DNA from: Deltaproteobacteria bacterium
GTDB taxonomy: Bacteria > Desulfobacterota > DAOWNY01
Direction: 5' to 3'
DNA length: 6,732 nt
NCBI GenBank assembly: GCA_030642325.1
Contig: DAOWNY010000102.1
Coordinates: 1-6,732, forward strand
Within the stretch, counting starts at the first letter, position 1. Each line of letters opens with the position of its first letter. Positions 1 through 4,852 of the stretch are shown one piece after another. The notes under the pieces were generated by a model that saw only the letters and a list, made by a program, of their open reading frames with translations, was not told the DNA's origin and ran no database searches. Made by a program: the position numbers and the translations under genes.

Positions 1-336
1 AAAGGGGTAGATAACATCTTTGCCCATCATTATCGACTTTTTCTTTTGCAACAAATCCAGTTTTGCTTCCCGGGTGGATAAAAAAATTTTTTTTAGCGAG
101 GATATCCATTTTTCTTCATTGCCGGTTGATTCAACAGCATCCGCAAGGATACTTAAATAACTTCCAACTACCCCCTCAACTCCCCCTTTAAAAGATACGG
201 AATCATCCTGGAGAAATTCTTTCAGTTTAGCTACCCAAACTTGCTTGATTTCATCGTAGTTTTTATTTAATAAATTTATCAGGGAGAGATTGCCGGTTTC
301 GTAATTTTTGATATTGTGGTTTGCTGTAATTTTCAC
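1..336 (-). CDS. Unrecognised protein, N-terminal 112 residues (cut by window edge)
   Basis: This is an open frame of 112 codons from a GTG start to the window edge, without a stop. The start is supported by AGAGGG at 342-347 with a 5-nt spacer, and by an in-frame TAA upstream. The translation looks like real protein: it begins MKITANHNIKNYETGNLSLI, continues with probable amphipathic helices (for example LLNKNYDEIKQVWVAKLKEF, residues about 22-41), and ends KKKSIMMGKDVIYPF. It has no signal peptide or membrane segment, and no catalytic motif in the visible part. The helix with a DEI...W...L pattern faintly recalls the helical RsbRD-type N-terminal sensor domain found ahead of some kinases and stressosome proteins, but this is a weak impression and no function is assigned. 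The gene is transcribed away from the dcw cluster, so it is probably not part of it. I am fairly sure it is coding and do not know what it does. Confidence 0.7.
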   Translation of the reverse strand, partial: MKITANHNIKNYETGNLSLINLLNKNYDEIKQVWVAKLKEFLQDDSVSFKGGVEGVVGSYLSILADAVESTGNEEKWISSLKKIFLSTREAKLDLLQKKKSIMMGKDVIYPF

Positions 337-505
337 TATTTCCCTCTTTGACTGTTTTGCCGGCCAATTGACCTGTTCTTAACCTGAGATCATGTCCGTC
401 TTCCGGATTGGTACAGCTTTTTTCATAAAATTTTACCGCACTGGTTTTATTTGAGCCGAAAACCAGACGGATATCAGTATAGCAAATTGAACAAATAATT
501 TTCAA
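263..505 (-). CDS. Doubtful small ORF with a CxxC motif (80 residues)
   Basis: This frame opens at TTG 503-505 and ends at TAA 263-265. The N-terminal part (MKIICSICYTDIRLVFG) has a C5-x2-C8 pair, a third cysteine at 31 and a histidine at 38, which could suggest a small metal-binding protein. The middle, TSAVKFYEKSCTNPEDGHDL, looks protein-like. Against it: the AAAGG ribosome-like sequence touches the TTG with no spacer, and the last 24 codons overlap, in another frame, the start of the better supported GTG gene at 336. It could be a real small gene just upstream of that gene, a leader ORF, or chance. I do not recognise a family. Confidence 0.3.
   Translation of the reverse strand: MKIICSICYTDIRLVFGSNKTSAVKFYEKSCTNPEDGHDLRLRTGQLAGKTVKEGNSENYSKPQYQKLRNRQSLPDKFIK
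342..347 (-). promoter_or_regulatory. Ribosome binding site setting the GTG start of the left-edge gene
   Basis: AGAGGG on the minus strand lies 5 nt before the GTG at 336. It is the best ribosome site on this strand and is the main reason for choosing GTG 336. The reading frame upstream of it is closed by TAA. Confidence 0.55.
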
Positions 506-617
506 CCTTTAATAATTGTATCCATTCACGGCTTTCAGTGCACAGCTTATGGTTTTTGTCAGTAAACTATGCAGCCCGAAACAATTGTATATGAATTTTT
601 TTTGATCCCACATCAGG

Positions 618-645
618 AGAATATAAACATTTAACCTCTTGTAAA
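618..645 (-). promoter_or_regulatory. Possible promoter for the minus-strand gene(s)
   Basis: On the minus strand TTTACA (640-645) and TATTCT (618-623) are separated by 16 bp. These are moderate matches to sigma-70 boxes. Transcription would start near 611 and give a long leader before TTG 505 or GTG 336. In AT-rich intergenic DNA such matches occur by chance, so this is only the best candidate seen. Confidence 0.2.
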
Positions 646-695
646 GTATGAACTTATACCCTCAATTCCCAAGCTAAATGTACCTATTTTTTTTC

Positions 696-724
696 TTGAC
701 AAACATGGGTATGCTAGGTAGAGT
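696..724 (+). promoter_or_regulatory. mraZ promoter (sigma-70 type)
   Basis: A perfect TTGACA (-35, 696-701) is followed by a 17-bp spacer and TAGAGT (-10, 719-724; 4 of 6 matches). A run of eight Ts just upstream (687-694) could act as an UP-type element. Transcription should start near 731, about 37 nt before the mraZ ATG. The -10 box overlaps the first of the MraZ boxes, so a bound repressor would block RNA polymerase. It is the only strong promoter seen ahead of the cluster. Confidence 0.72.
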
Positions 725-760
725 GGTGTAAAGTGGTGTATGAGGGTAAAAAGTGGGATA
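721..760 (+). promoter_or_regulatory. Array of four MraZ-type boxes with exact 10-bp period
   Basis: Four consecutive 10-base units read gagtGGtgta, aagtGGtgta, tgagGGtaaa and aagtGGgata. The GG dinucleotides fall at 725, 735, 745 and 755. Units 1, 2 and 4 share GTGG; unit 3 is the degenerate one (AGGG). Known MraZ proteins form ring-shaped oligomers and bind direct repeats with a TGGG or GTGG core, spaced about one helical turn apart, in front of their own gene. The position over the -10 box and transcription start fits autorepression. The identity as MraZ sites is inferred from position, spacing and core. Confidence 0.68.
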
Positions 761-767
761 AGAAGTC

Positions 768-1208
768 ATGTTTAGAGGAAGATTTGAACATACTATAGAC
801 AACAAGGGAAGAATAAGTTTGCCTGCAAAATTTAGAGATGTGCTGGGCGGCACGGGAGAGCACCGTCTCGTTATTACAAATTTTGAGGGCTGTCTGGTTG
901 CTTACCCTTTCTCCGAATGGCAGCAATTGGAGAAAAAATGGAGCTCCTTTTCCCTTCTAAAGAAGGAAATCAATACCTTCCTAAGATTTTTTATATCCGG
1001 TGCCACTGAGTGCGGAATTGATAAATTGGGTAGAATAAATATTCCTCCCATTTTAAGGGATTATGCCTCATTGGAAAAGGATATTGTATTTGCCGGGATG
1101 CTGCAGAGATTTGAGGTCTGGCAAAAAGAAAAATGGGAGGAGGTAATGAAAAAAACGGTGGATGAACTTGGCAAGAATAGCGAAATCCTTTCAGAGTTGG
1201 GGCTTTAG
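768..1208 (+). CDS. mraZ: MraZ, transcriptional regulator of the dcw cluster
   Basis: MraZ is a DNA-binding protein of the AbrB/SpoVT swapped-hairpin type that controls its own operon. The 146 residues match the usual length of 140-155. Both halves of the internal duplication are present: residues 11-23 (DNKGRISLPAKFR) and 85-97 (DKLGRINIPPILR), each with the DxxGRxxxP core that forms the DNA-contacting loop. The stretch RFFISGATECGIDKLGRI ahead of the second motif is also typical. The ATG start gives the standard MFRGRFEHTID opening. The ribosome site is weak (AAGAAG just before the ATG). It is the first gene of the cluster and lies directly behind its probable operator; rsmH follows after 5 bp. 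Nothing appears broken. Confidence 0.97.
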   Translation: MFRGRFEHTIDNKGRISLPAKFRDVLGGTGEHRLVITNFEGCLVAYPFSEWQQLEKKWSSFSLLKKEINTFLRFFISGATECGIDKLGRINIPPILRDYASLEKDIVFAGMLQRFEVWQKEKWEEVMKKTVDELGKNSEILSELGL

Positions 1209-1213
1209 AACCG

Positions 1214-2125
1214 GTGAATGAGTCCCATCATCTTCCCGTTATGGTTCCGGAGATAATGCAGCTAATGGATTGCCGGCCGGCCGGCATTTATGTAGATTGC
1301 ACTCTGGGAGAAGGCGGCCATGCTGTTGAGGTCCTGAGAAGAAGTCATCCCTCGGGTAGATTGATAGGGATTGATTGTGATGGTGATGCGATTGAAATAG
1401 CAAAAAAAAGACTTTCTGTGTTTCGGGAAAGAGTTACAATCGTTCATGATAGCTACGTTAACCTGAATGCTGTTTTAGAAAGTTTAAAAATAAAAGAAGT
1501 TGACGGTATTTTAATTGATTTAGGATCTTCATCCTATCAGTTGAATTCAAAAGAGAGGGGGTTCAGTTTCCAGGTTGAATCTCCATTGGACATGCGTTTT
1601 GACCAAAGATCGGGAATTTCCGCTTTTGAGCTGATAAATAAATTTCCTGTTCATCGGATTGAGGATATTATCAGACAGTTCGGGGAGGAGCGTTATGCGG
1701 GAAGAATTGCCAGGGTTATTAGTGAAAAGAGGGGGGAGAATCCTATTTTTACTACTGCCGAGTTGGCTGGAATTATAAAATATGCTGTTCCCAGGTCTTA
1801 TCGTTTTGGGAGAATCCATCCGGCAACCAGGTCTTTTCAGGCCATCCGCATTGCGGTTAACGATGAGCTCGGCAACCTTAAGGTGGTTTTAAACGAGGGT
1901 ATTAATTGTTTAAAAAAGGGAGGGAAACTGTGCGTAATTGCATTCCATTCCTTAGAAGACCGTATAATTAAACAATTTTTTAAGGGTTTGGAAAAGGGGC
2001 TTATTCCGTCGGTTTCAGATAGCTTCAGGATCTTAACCAAGAAACCGGTGATCCCGCAAATAAGTGAAGTCAACATGAATCCCCGTTCCAGAAGCTCTAA
2101 ATTACGGGTGGTTTTACGGATATGA
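1214..2125 (+). CDS. rsmH: RsmH (MraW), 16S rRNA m4C1402 N4-methyltransferase
   Basis: RsmH uses S-adenosylmethionine to methylate N4 of cytosine 1402 in the decoding centre of 16S rRNA. The protein has 303 residues, close to the family norm of about 310. Visible motifs are HHLPVM near the N-terminus (5-10), the SAM-binding loop DCTLGEGGH (28-36), IGIDCDGDAI (51-60), DLGSSSYQL (102-110, where most homologues have DLGVSS), GFSF...PLDMRFD (116-130), GEERYAGRIARVI (157-169), HPATRSFQAIRIAVNDEL (202-219), FHSLEDRIIK (244-253) and the C-terminal NPRSRSSKLR. The start is GTG; the next in-frame ATG (codon 10) would cut the conserved HLPVM motif. The ribosome site is poor (GGGG 11 nt upstream), so translation may be coupled to mraZ, which ends 5 bp earlier. 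A large gap and a terminator follow. Confidence 0.97.
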   Translation: MNESHHLPVMVPEIMQLMDCRPAGIYVDCTLGEGGHAVEVLRRSHPSGRLIGIDCDGDAIEIAKKRLSVFRERVTIVHDSYVNLNAVLESLKIKEVDGILIDLGSSSYQLNSKERGFSFQVESPLDMRFDQRSGISAFELINKFPVHRIEDIIRQFGEERYAGRIARVISEKRGENPIFTTAELAGIIKYAVPRSYRFGRIHPATRSFQAIRIAVNDELGNLKVVLNEGINCLKKGGKLCVIAFHSLEDRIIKQFFKGLEKGLIPSVSDSFRILTKKPVIPQISEVNMNPRSRSSKLRVVLRI

Positions 2126-2154
2126 TGAAAATTTTTTCCTCAATTTTTCATCAT
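2122..2154. other. AT-rich hairpin at the rsmH stop codon
   Basis: ATGATGAAAA (2122-2131) and TTTTCATCAT (2145-2154) form a perfect 10-bp inverted repeat with a 13-base loop. The left arm includes the rsmH stop codon TGA. There is no T-run after the right arm on the + strand, so it is not a convincing terminator. It might protect the 3' end of the mraZ-rsmH message, or mean nothing. Confidence 0.35.
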
Positions 2155-2169
2155 TATTAAGTCCCAAGG

Positions 2170-2336
2170 CTTCAGGCTTTATTATTAGCTGTCAGCTTAT
2201 TAAAAATCTCAATTTTCGCTTGTGCCCGGCGATTTCAAATTTTCCGCCATATTTTTGGCGGACTGTGCAGTTGAAATCGCCGTTTTTTCGATTAGCTAAA
2301 AATCAGGTAACTAATTTCCAGATGGATAGCCTGAAG
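2170..2336. repeat. Inverted repeat enclosing the terminator
   Basis: CTTCAGGCT (2170-2178) and AGCCTGAAG (2328-2336) are perfect 9-bp complements, 149 bp apart, on either side of the terminator hairpin. Together with the 12-bp and 7-bp stems inside, this gives three nested inverted repeats. It could be a larger RNA fold, a degraded small mobile element, or coincidence. No flanking target duplication was recognised. Confidence 0.35.
2227..2288 (+). terminator. Intrinsic terminator after rsmH, with a nested hairpin
   Basis: CGGCGATTTCAA (2227-2238) pairs perfectly with TTGAAATCGCCG (2271-2282), giving a 12-bp stem directly followed by TTTTTT (2283-2288). Inside its loop a second perfect 7-bp stem, TCCGCCA (2243-2249) with TGGCGGA (2256-2262), encloses a 6-base loop. 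The outer stem plus T-run is the classical form of a Rho-independent terminator on the + strand. It would end the mraZ-rsmH transcript about 160 bases after the rsmH stop, or act as an attenuator if polymerase can read through to ftsL. Confidence 0.8.
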
Positions 2337-2361
2337 GTGGAAGCTTTTTTAGGGATATAAT
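2331..2361 (+). promoter_or_regulatory. Possible promoter for ftsL and downstream genes
   Basis: A perfect TATAAT stands at 2356-2361, 68 bp after the terminator T-run. The -35 side is poor: CTGAAG (2331-2336) at a 19-bp spacing or GAAGGT (2333-2338) at 17 bp. Transcription would begin near 2368, inside the palindrome at 2364-2377, and give a leader of about 145 nt. With a weak -35 the promoter may need an activator. Its location straight after a strong terminator and before essential genes supports it. Confidence 0.42.
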
Positions 2362-2362
2362 A

Positions 2363-2416
2363 ATGTGTGGTCACACAAAAAAACTGGTATTTAGGTTGGA
2401 GGTAGAGGAAGGCTGA
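2363..2416 (+). CDS. Possible 17-residue leader peptide ORF
   Basis: ATG at 2363 opens a short frame, MCGHTKKLVFRLEVEEG, ended by TGA at 2414-2416. AGGG (2351-2354) lies 8 nt before the ATG and could serve as ribosome site. That requires a transcript that starts upstream, that is, read-through of the terminator; a transcript from the TATAAT box would start inside the ORF. The peptide has no run of one amino acid, so classic attenuation is not indicated. An ORF this short is easily a chance event. Confidence 0.15.
   Translation: MCGHTKKLVFRLEVEEG
2364..2377. promoter_or_regulatory. 14-bp palindrome at the presumed ftsL transcription start
   Basis: TGTGTG-GT-CACACA is a perfect inverted repeat with a 2-base centre, starting 3 bp after the TATAAT box. 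It has the shape of a site for a dimeric repressor and would overlap the start of transcription. It shares TGTG/CACA ends with CRP/FNR-family sites, but the half-site spacing is shorter than the CRP consensus, so no regulator is named. Confidence 0.35.
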
Positions 2417-2432
2417 CGAGCAGCAGCATTGG

Positions 2433-2461
2433 TTATCGGATGACCGCAGGGTTTCCGATAG
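2433..2461 (+). other. Hairpin in the ftsL leader
   Basis: TATCGGA (2434-2440) pairs with TCCGATA (2454-2460), extendable by a T-G pair at 2433/2461. Within the loop ACC (2443-2445) can pair with GGT (2450-2452), closing a GCAG tetraloop. It has no T-run after it, so it is not a terminator. It lies 34 bases before the ftsL ribosome site and may be a structured regulatory or stabilising element; no known RNA family was recognised. Confidence 0.4.
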
Positions 2462-2494
2462 AAAGTTGTATGACCTGACGTCTCAAATGCAGCC

Positions 2495-2502
2495 GGCGGG
2501 AG
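2495..2502 (+). promoter_or_regulatory. Ribosome binding site of ftsL
   Basis: GGCGGGAG lies 8 nt before GTG 2511. An in-frame TGA at 2508-2510 directly before the GTG shows that ftsL cannot start further upstream, so GTG 2511 is the earliest possible start. Confidence 0.7.
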
Positions 2503-2510
2503 AATGGTGA

Positions 2511-2870
2511 GTGGATAAACAGAAGTTAAAAAAAAAATCTATCCAGAGTTTTCCCGTAACTTTCGAGGTCAATAAAAGAAAAACGGGAGCAAAAAAGGGA
2601 CGGATCGCTTTTATTACTATTTTGAGCATTCTGATGGTTTTTTCCGGATCCCTGCTTTATGTCTGGTCTCGTTTGAGGGCAGTTAATCTGGACTACGAGA
2701 TTCCACGGCAGATTCAGTTGCAACGGAAATTAATGCAATTGAATACAAGGTTAAGGCTGGAGGCGGCAACTTTGAAGTCTCATGAACGGATCGAAAGTAT
2801 TGCGAAAGGAGATCTGGGAATGGTTGTTCCAAAGAGAGGTCAGACGGTGGTAATATATAATGGGAATTAA
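2511..2870 (+). CDS. ftsL: FtsL, bitopic septal division protein
   Basis: FtsL is a small inner membrane protein that, with FtsB and FtsQ, activates FtsW-FtsI for septal wall synthesis. The 119 residues show the standard plan: a basic cytoplasmic tail (1-31, rich in K and R), one membrane span (about 32-52, IAFITILSILMVFSGSLLYV), then a periplasmic coiled coil (about 55-98). The C-terminal HERIESIAKGDLGMVVP and QTVVI match the family ending (RIE-IA---LGM--P---Q). The protein is poorly conserved, so the call rests on topology, this ending and position before ftsI. The start is GTG with a good ribosome site. Codons 6-9 contain a run of ten As (2528-2537), a possible slippage site. The end overlaps ftsI by 11 bp, which suggests translational coupling. 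Confidence 0.92.
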   Translation: MDKQKLKKKSIQSFPVTFEVNKRKTGAKKGRIAFITILSILMVFSGSLLYVWSRLRAVNLDYEIPRQIQLQRKLMQLNTRLRLEAATLKSHERIESIAKGDLGMVVPKRGQTVVIYNGN

Positions 2871-4845
2871 GCGGATAAAATGGTTAAGGTTTCGGATTAT
2901 CCTTATTTGCATCGTCTTTTTTTCTTCGTTTTTAGCTATCTTCGTCAAGGGTTATCAGCTTCAGGTTTTAAAGAGGGATGAGCTTTACAAGCGGGCATAC
3001 ATGCAGCAACGAAGAAACATTACTCAACAACCGCGGCGTGGGAATATTTACGATCGGAGGGGGGAAATCCTTGCTACCAGTGTTGACGTTAAATCCATTT
3101 ATGCGCAGCCCAATAGAATTAACAACTTAAACTATGCCCTGGTTAACCTTGCCCGGGTCCTGGATACCGATCCCCACAAATTGGAAAAAAGTATGGTGAG
3201 TAATAAATCTTTTGTTTGGTTAAAACGGAAGGTTTTTCCTGATCAGGTAGAGAAAATCAGGAAACTGGAGATCAAGGGAATAGAATTTGTTCTTGAGCCA
3301 AGAAGATTTTATCCAAACCGGGAGCTGGCAGGACATCTCTTGGGGTTTTCCGGATTAGACTCCCGGGGGCTGGAAGGAATTGAACTGTTTTACGATGATT
3401 ATCTAAAGGGAAAGATCGGACGTTTTGTGGTAGGGAGGGACGGGGTAGGTCGAAATCTTTTTACCGAGAAAGGGAAAGACAGTTTTTTTGACGGCGGTGA
3501 TTTGGTTTTAACCCTGGATAAGGGTATTCAGTATATAGTTGAAAAGCGGTTAAAAAAGCTGGTGCAAAAGACCCGGGCAAAGGGGGGAACTGTTATTGTG
3601 ATGGAACCTCAAACCGGAGCGATTTTGGCAATTGCCAACCAGCCGGACTTCAATCCCAATACCTTCTGGTCTTATCGTCCTTCGAATTTTAGAAACCGGG
3701 CGGTAACCGACACCTTTGAGCCGGGTTCAACCTTTAAACCCATTTTGTTTGCCGCGGCAATGGAAGAGGGAATAGTAAAGGAGAACGATCTGTTTTTTTG
3801 CGAAAATGGACAGTATGAATATCATAACAAGGTAATTCACGATGTAAAGAAGTACGGTTGGTTGTCGTTTAAGGATGTGGCTAAGTTTTCCAGTAACATC
3901 GGGGCAACCAAAATCGGGGAAAAGTTGGGAAAGGATTCATATTATATATATATAAAAAATTTCGGTTTTGGAAATAAGACGGGAATAGATCTTCCGGGAG
4001 AGAGAAGCGGGCAGGTAAGGTCTGTTAGATCCTGGTCAAATGTGGCCCTGGGGACAGCCTCCTTCGGGCAGGGAATTACGGTTACCGCCCTTCAATTGGT
4101 TTGCGCTGTTTCAGCAGTGGCCAATGGGGGTAATTTAATGAAACCGTACCTGGTAAAAGAGATGGTTGATCATAAGGGGCAAATTACCGGGAGGATGTAT
4201 CCCGAGGTGGTGAGAAGGGTTATCTCAGAGAAAACGGCGAGTCGGGTTGTTTCCTTAATGGAAGAGGTGGTAAAAAAGGGAGGGACGGGGTCGAAGGCGG
4301 CAATTTCCGGTTATCGGGTGGCCGGCAAGACCGGAACCGCTCAAAAAGTTGATACGGCCACCAGAAAATATTCAAAGGATAAATACGTCAGTTCATTTGT
4401 GGGATTCGTACCTGCCGATGAACCCCGATTTTCAATTTTAGTAGTAATTGATGAACCCAAGGGGGTGCCTTACGGGGGAACAGTGGCAGCCCCTCTTTTT
4501 AAAGAGATTGCTTCGGAAATTTTGTATTATCTGGGGATACCGCCAAAGGTGGAAATTGTTAAAAAGGAGAGTGATCATAAGCTTTATGCCGGCAGTAAGG
4601 TTGGCCGCCCTTTAACCGATTTTGTTTTTGAGGAGGATCAGGACTGGAATTTGGAGGGAAGGGAAACATTATTTCCCAATTTTTCCGGGATGACGATCAG
4701 ACAGGTGCTTAAGGTTGCTGAGCGGATGAAGATTGTTATAGAAATTGTCGGCAGTGGCAGAGCGGTTGATCAAAAACCAAAGCCGGGCACTATCTTCGAA
4801 GCCGGAAGAAAGTTTCAGGTCAAATTTCAGCCGTCTTCTGCATAG
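2860..4845 (+). CDS. ftsI: FtsI (PBP3-type), septal peptidoglycan transpeptidase with PASTA domain
   Basis: FtsI is the class B penicillin-binding protein that cross-links peptidoglycan at the division septum, working with FtsW. The 661 residues show an N-terminal membrane anchor (about 11-30), a dimerisation/pedestal domain (about 55-215, with RRGNIYDRRGEILA at 60-73 and RRFYPNRELAGHLLGF at 148-163), and a transpeptidase domain (about 240-555). All three active-site motifs are intact: STFK with nucleophile S290 and K293, SSN at 344-346, and KTGT at 490-493. Residues about 604-658 (FPNFSGMTIRQVLKVAE to the end) form one PASTA domain, which explains the extra length over E. coli FtsI (588). 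PASTA-bearing FtsI proteins are common in Desulfobacterota and Firmicutes. The ATG lies inside the end of ftsL, with GGTGG 9 nt upstream. murE follows after 7 bp. Confidence 0.96.
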   Translation: MGIKRIKWLRFRIILICIVFFSSFLAIFVKGYQLQVLKRDELYKRAYMQQRRNITQQPRRGNIYDRRGEILATSVDVKSIYAQPNRINNLNYALVNLARVLDTDPHKLEKSMVSNKSFVWLKRKVFPDQVEKIRKLEIKGIEFVLEPRRFYPNRELAGHLLGFSGLDSRGLEGIELFYDDYLKGKIGRFVVGRDGVGRNLFTEKGKDSFFDGGDLVLTLDKGIQYIVEKRLKKLVQKTRAKGGTVIVMEPQTGAILAIANQPDFNPNTFWSYRPSNFRNRAVTDTFEPGSTFKPILFAAAMEEGIVKENDLFFCENGQYEYHNKVIHDVKKYGWLSFKDVAKFSSNIGATKIGEKLGKDSYYIYIKNFGFGNKTGIDLPGERSGQVRSVRSWSNVALGTASFGQGITVTALQLVCAVSAVANGGNLMKPYLVKEMVDHKGQITGRMYPEVVRRVISEKTASRVVSLMEEVVKKGGTGSKAAISGYRVAGKTGTAQKVDTATRKYSKDKYVSSFVGFVPADEPRFSILVVIDEPKGVPYGGTVAAPLFKEIASEILYYLGIPPKVEIVKKESDHKLYAGSKVGRPLTDFVFEEDQDWNLEGRETLFPNFSGMTIRQVLKVAERMKIVIEIVGSGRAVDQKPKPGTIFEAGRKFQVKFQPSSA

Positions 4846-4847
4846 GA
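4844..4847 (+). promoter_or_regulatory. Ribosome binding site of murE, overlapping the ftsI stop codon
   Basis: AGGA begins in the ftsI stop codon TAG and lies 5 nt before ATG 4853. It favours ATG 4853 over the longer frame that could open at TTG 4745 inside ftsI. Termination of ftsI translation would place ribosomes directly at this site. Confidence 0.65.
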
Positions 4848-4852
4848 TTTTG

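Larger units (their letters stand above)
2126..2510 (+). other. 385-bp gap between rsmH and ftsL: terminator, promoter and leader, no convincing gene
   Basis: No frame on either strand in this gap carries a protein-like ORF of useful length; only very short ORFs occur. The gap holds, in order, the hairpin at the rsmH stop, a strong intrinsic terminator, a TATAAT box, a 14-bp palindrome, a structured leader and the ftsL ribosome site. In many bacteria rsmH and ftsL are close together or overlap, so a gap of this size in the cluster is notable. I looked for RNase P RNA, SRP RNA, tmRNA and c-di-GMP riboswitch core sequences by eye and found none. Confidence 0.8.

Noticed and set aside
714..926. 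Minus-strand ORF of 70 residues across the mraZ promoter and start
   Set aside because: It is the complement of mraZ and its operator, and has no ribosome site or recognisable protein features.
2380..2510. Possible RNase P RNA, SRP RNA or c-di-GMP riboswitch in the ftsL leader (GAGGAAGG, AGCAGCAGC and GGGTTTCCGAT resemble fragments of their cores)
   Set aside because: Only short fragments match. The required conserved blocks and overall length are absent.
3940..3958. AT-alternating tract in ftsI (tattatatatatataaa)
   Set aside because: It encodes YYIYIK in frame within the transpeptidase domain and reads as ordinary coding sequence; no promoter pair accompanies it.
4745..4852. A 36-codon upstream extension of murE starting at TTG inside ftsI
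   Set aside because: It encodes no MurE-like sequence, has no ribosome site, and ATG 4853 with AGGA gives the normal N-terminus.
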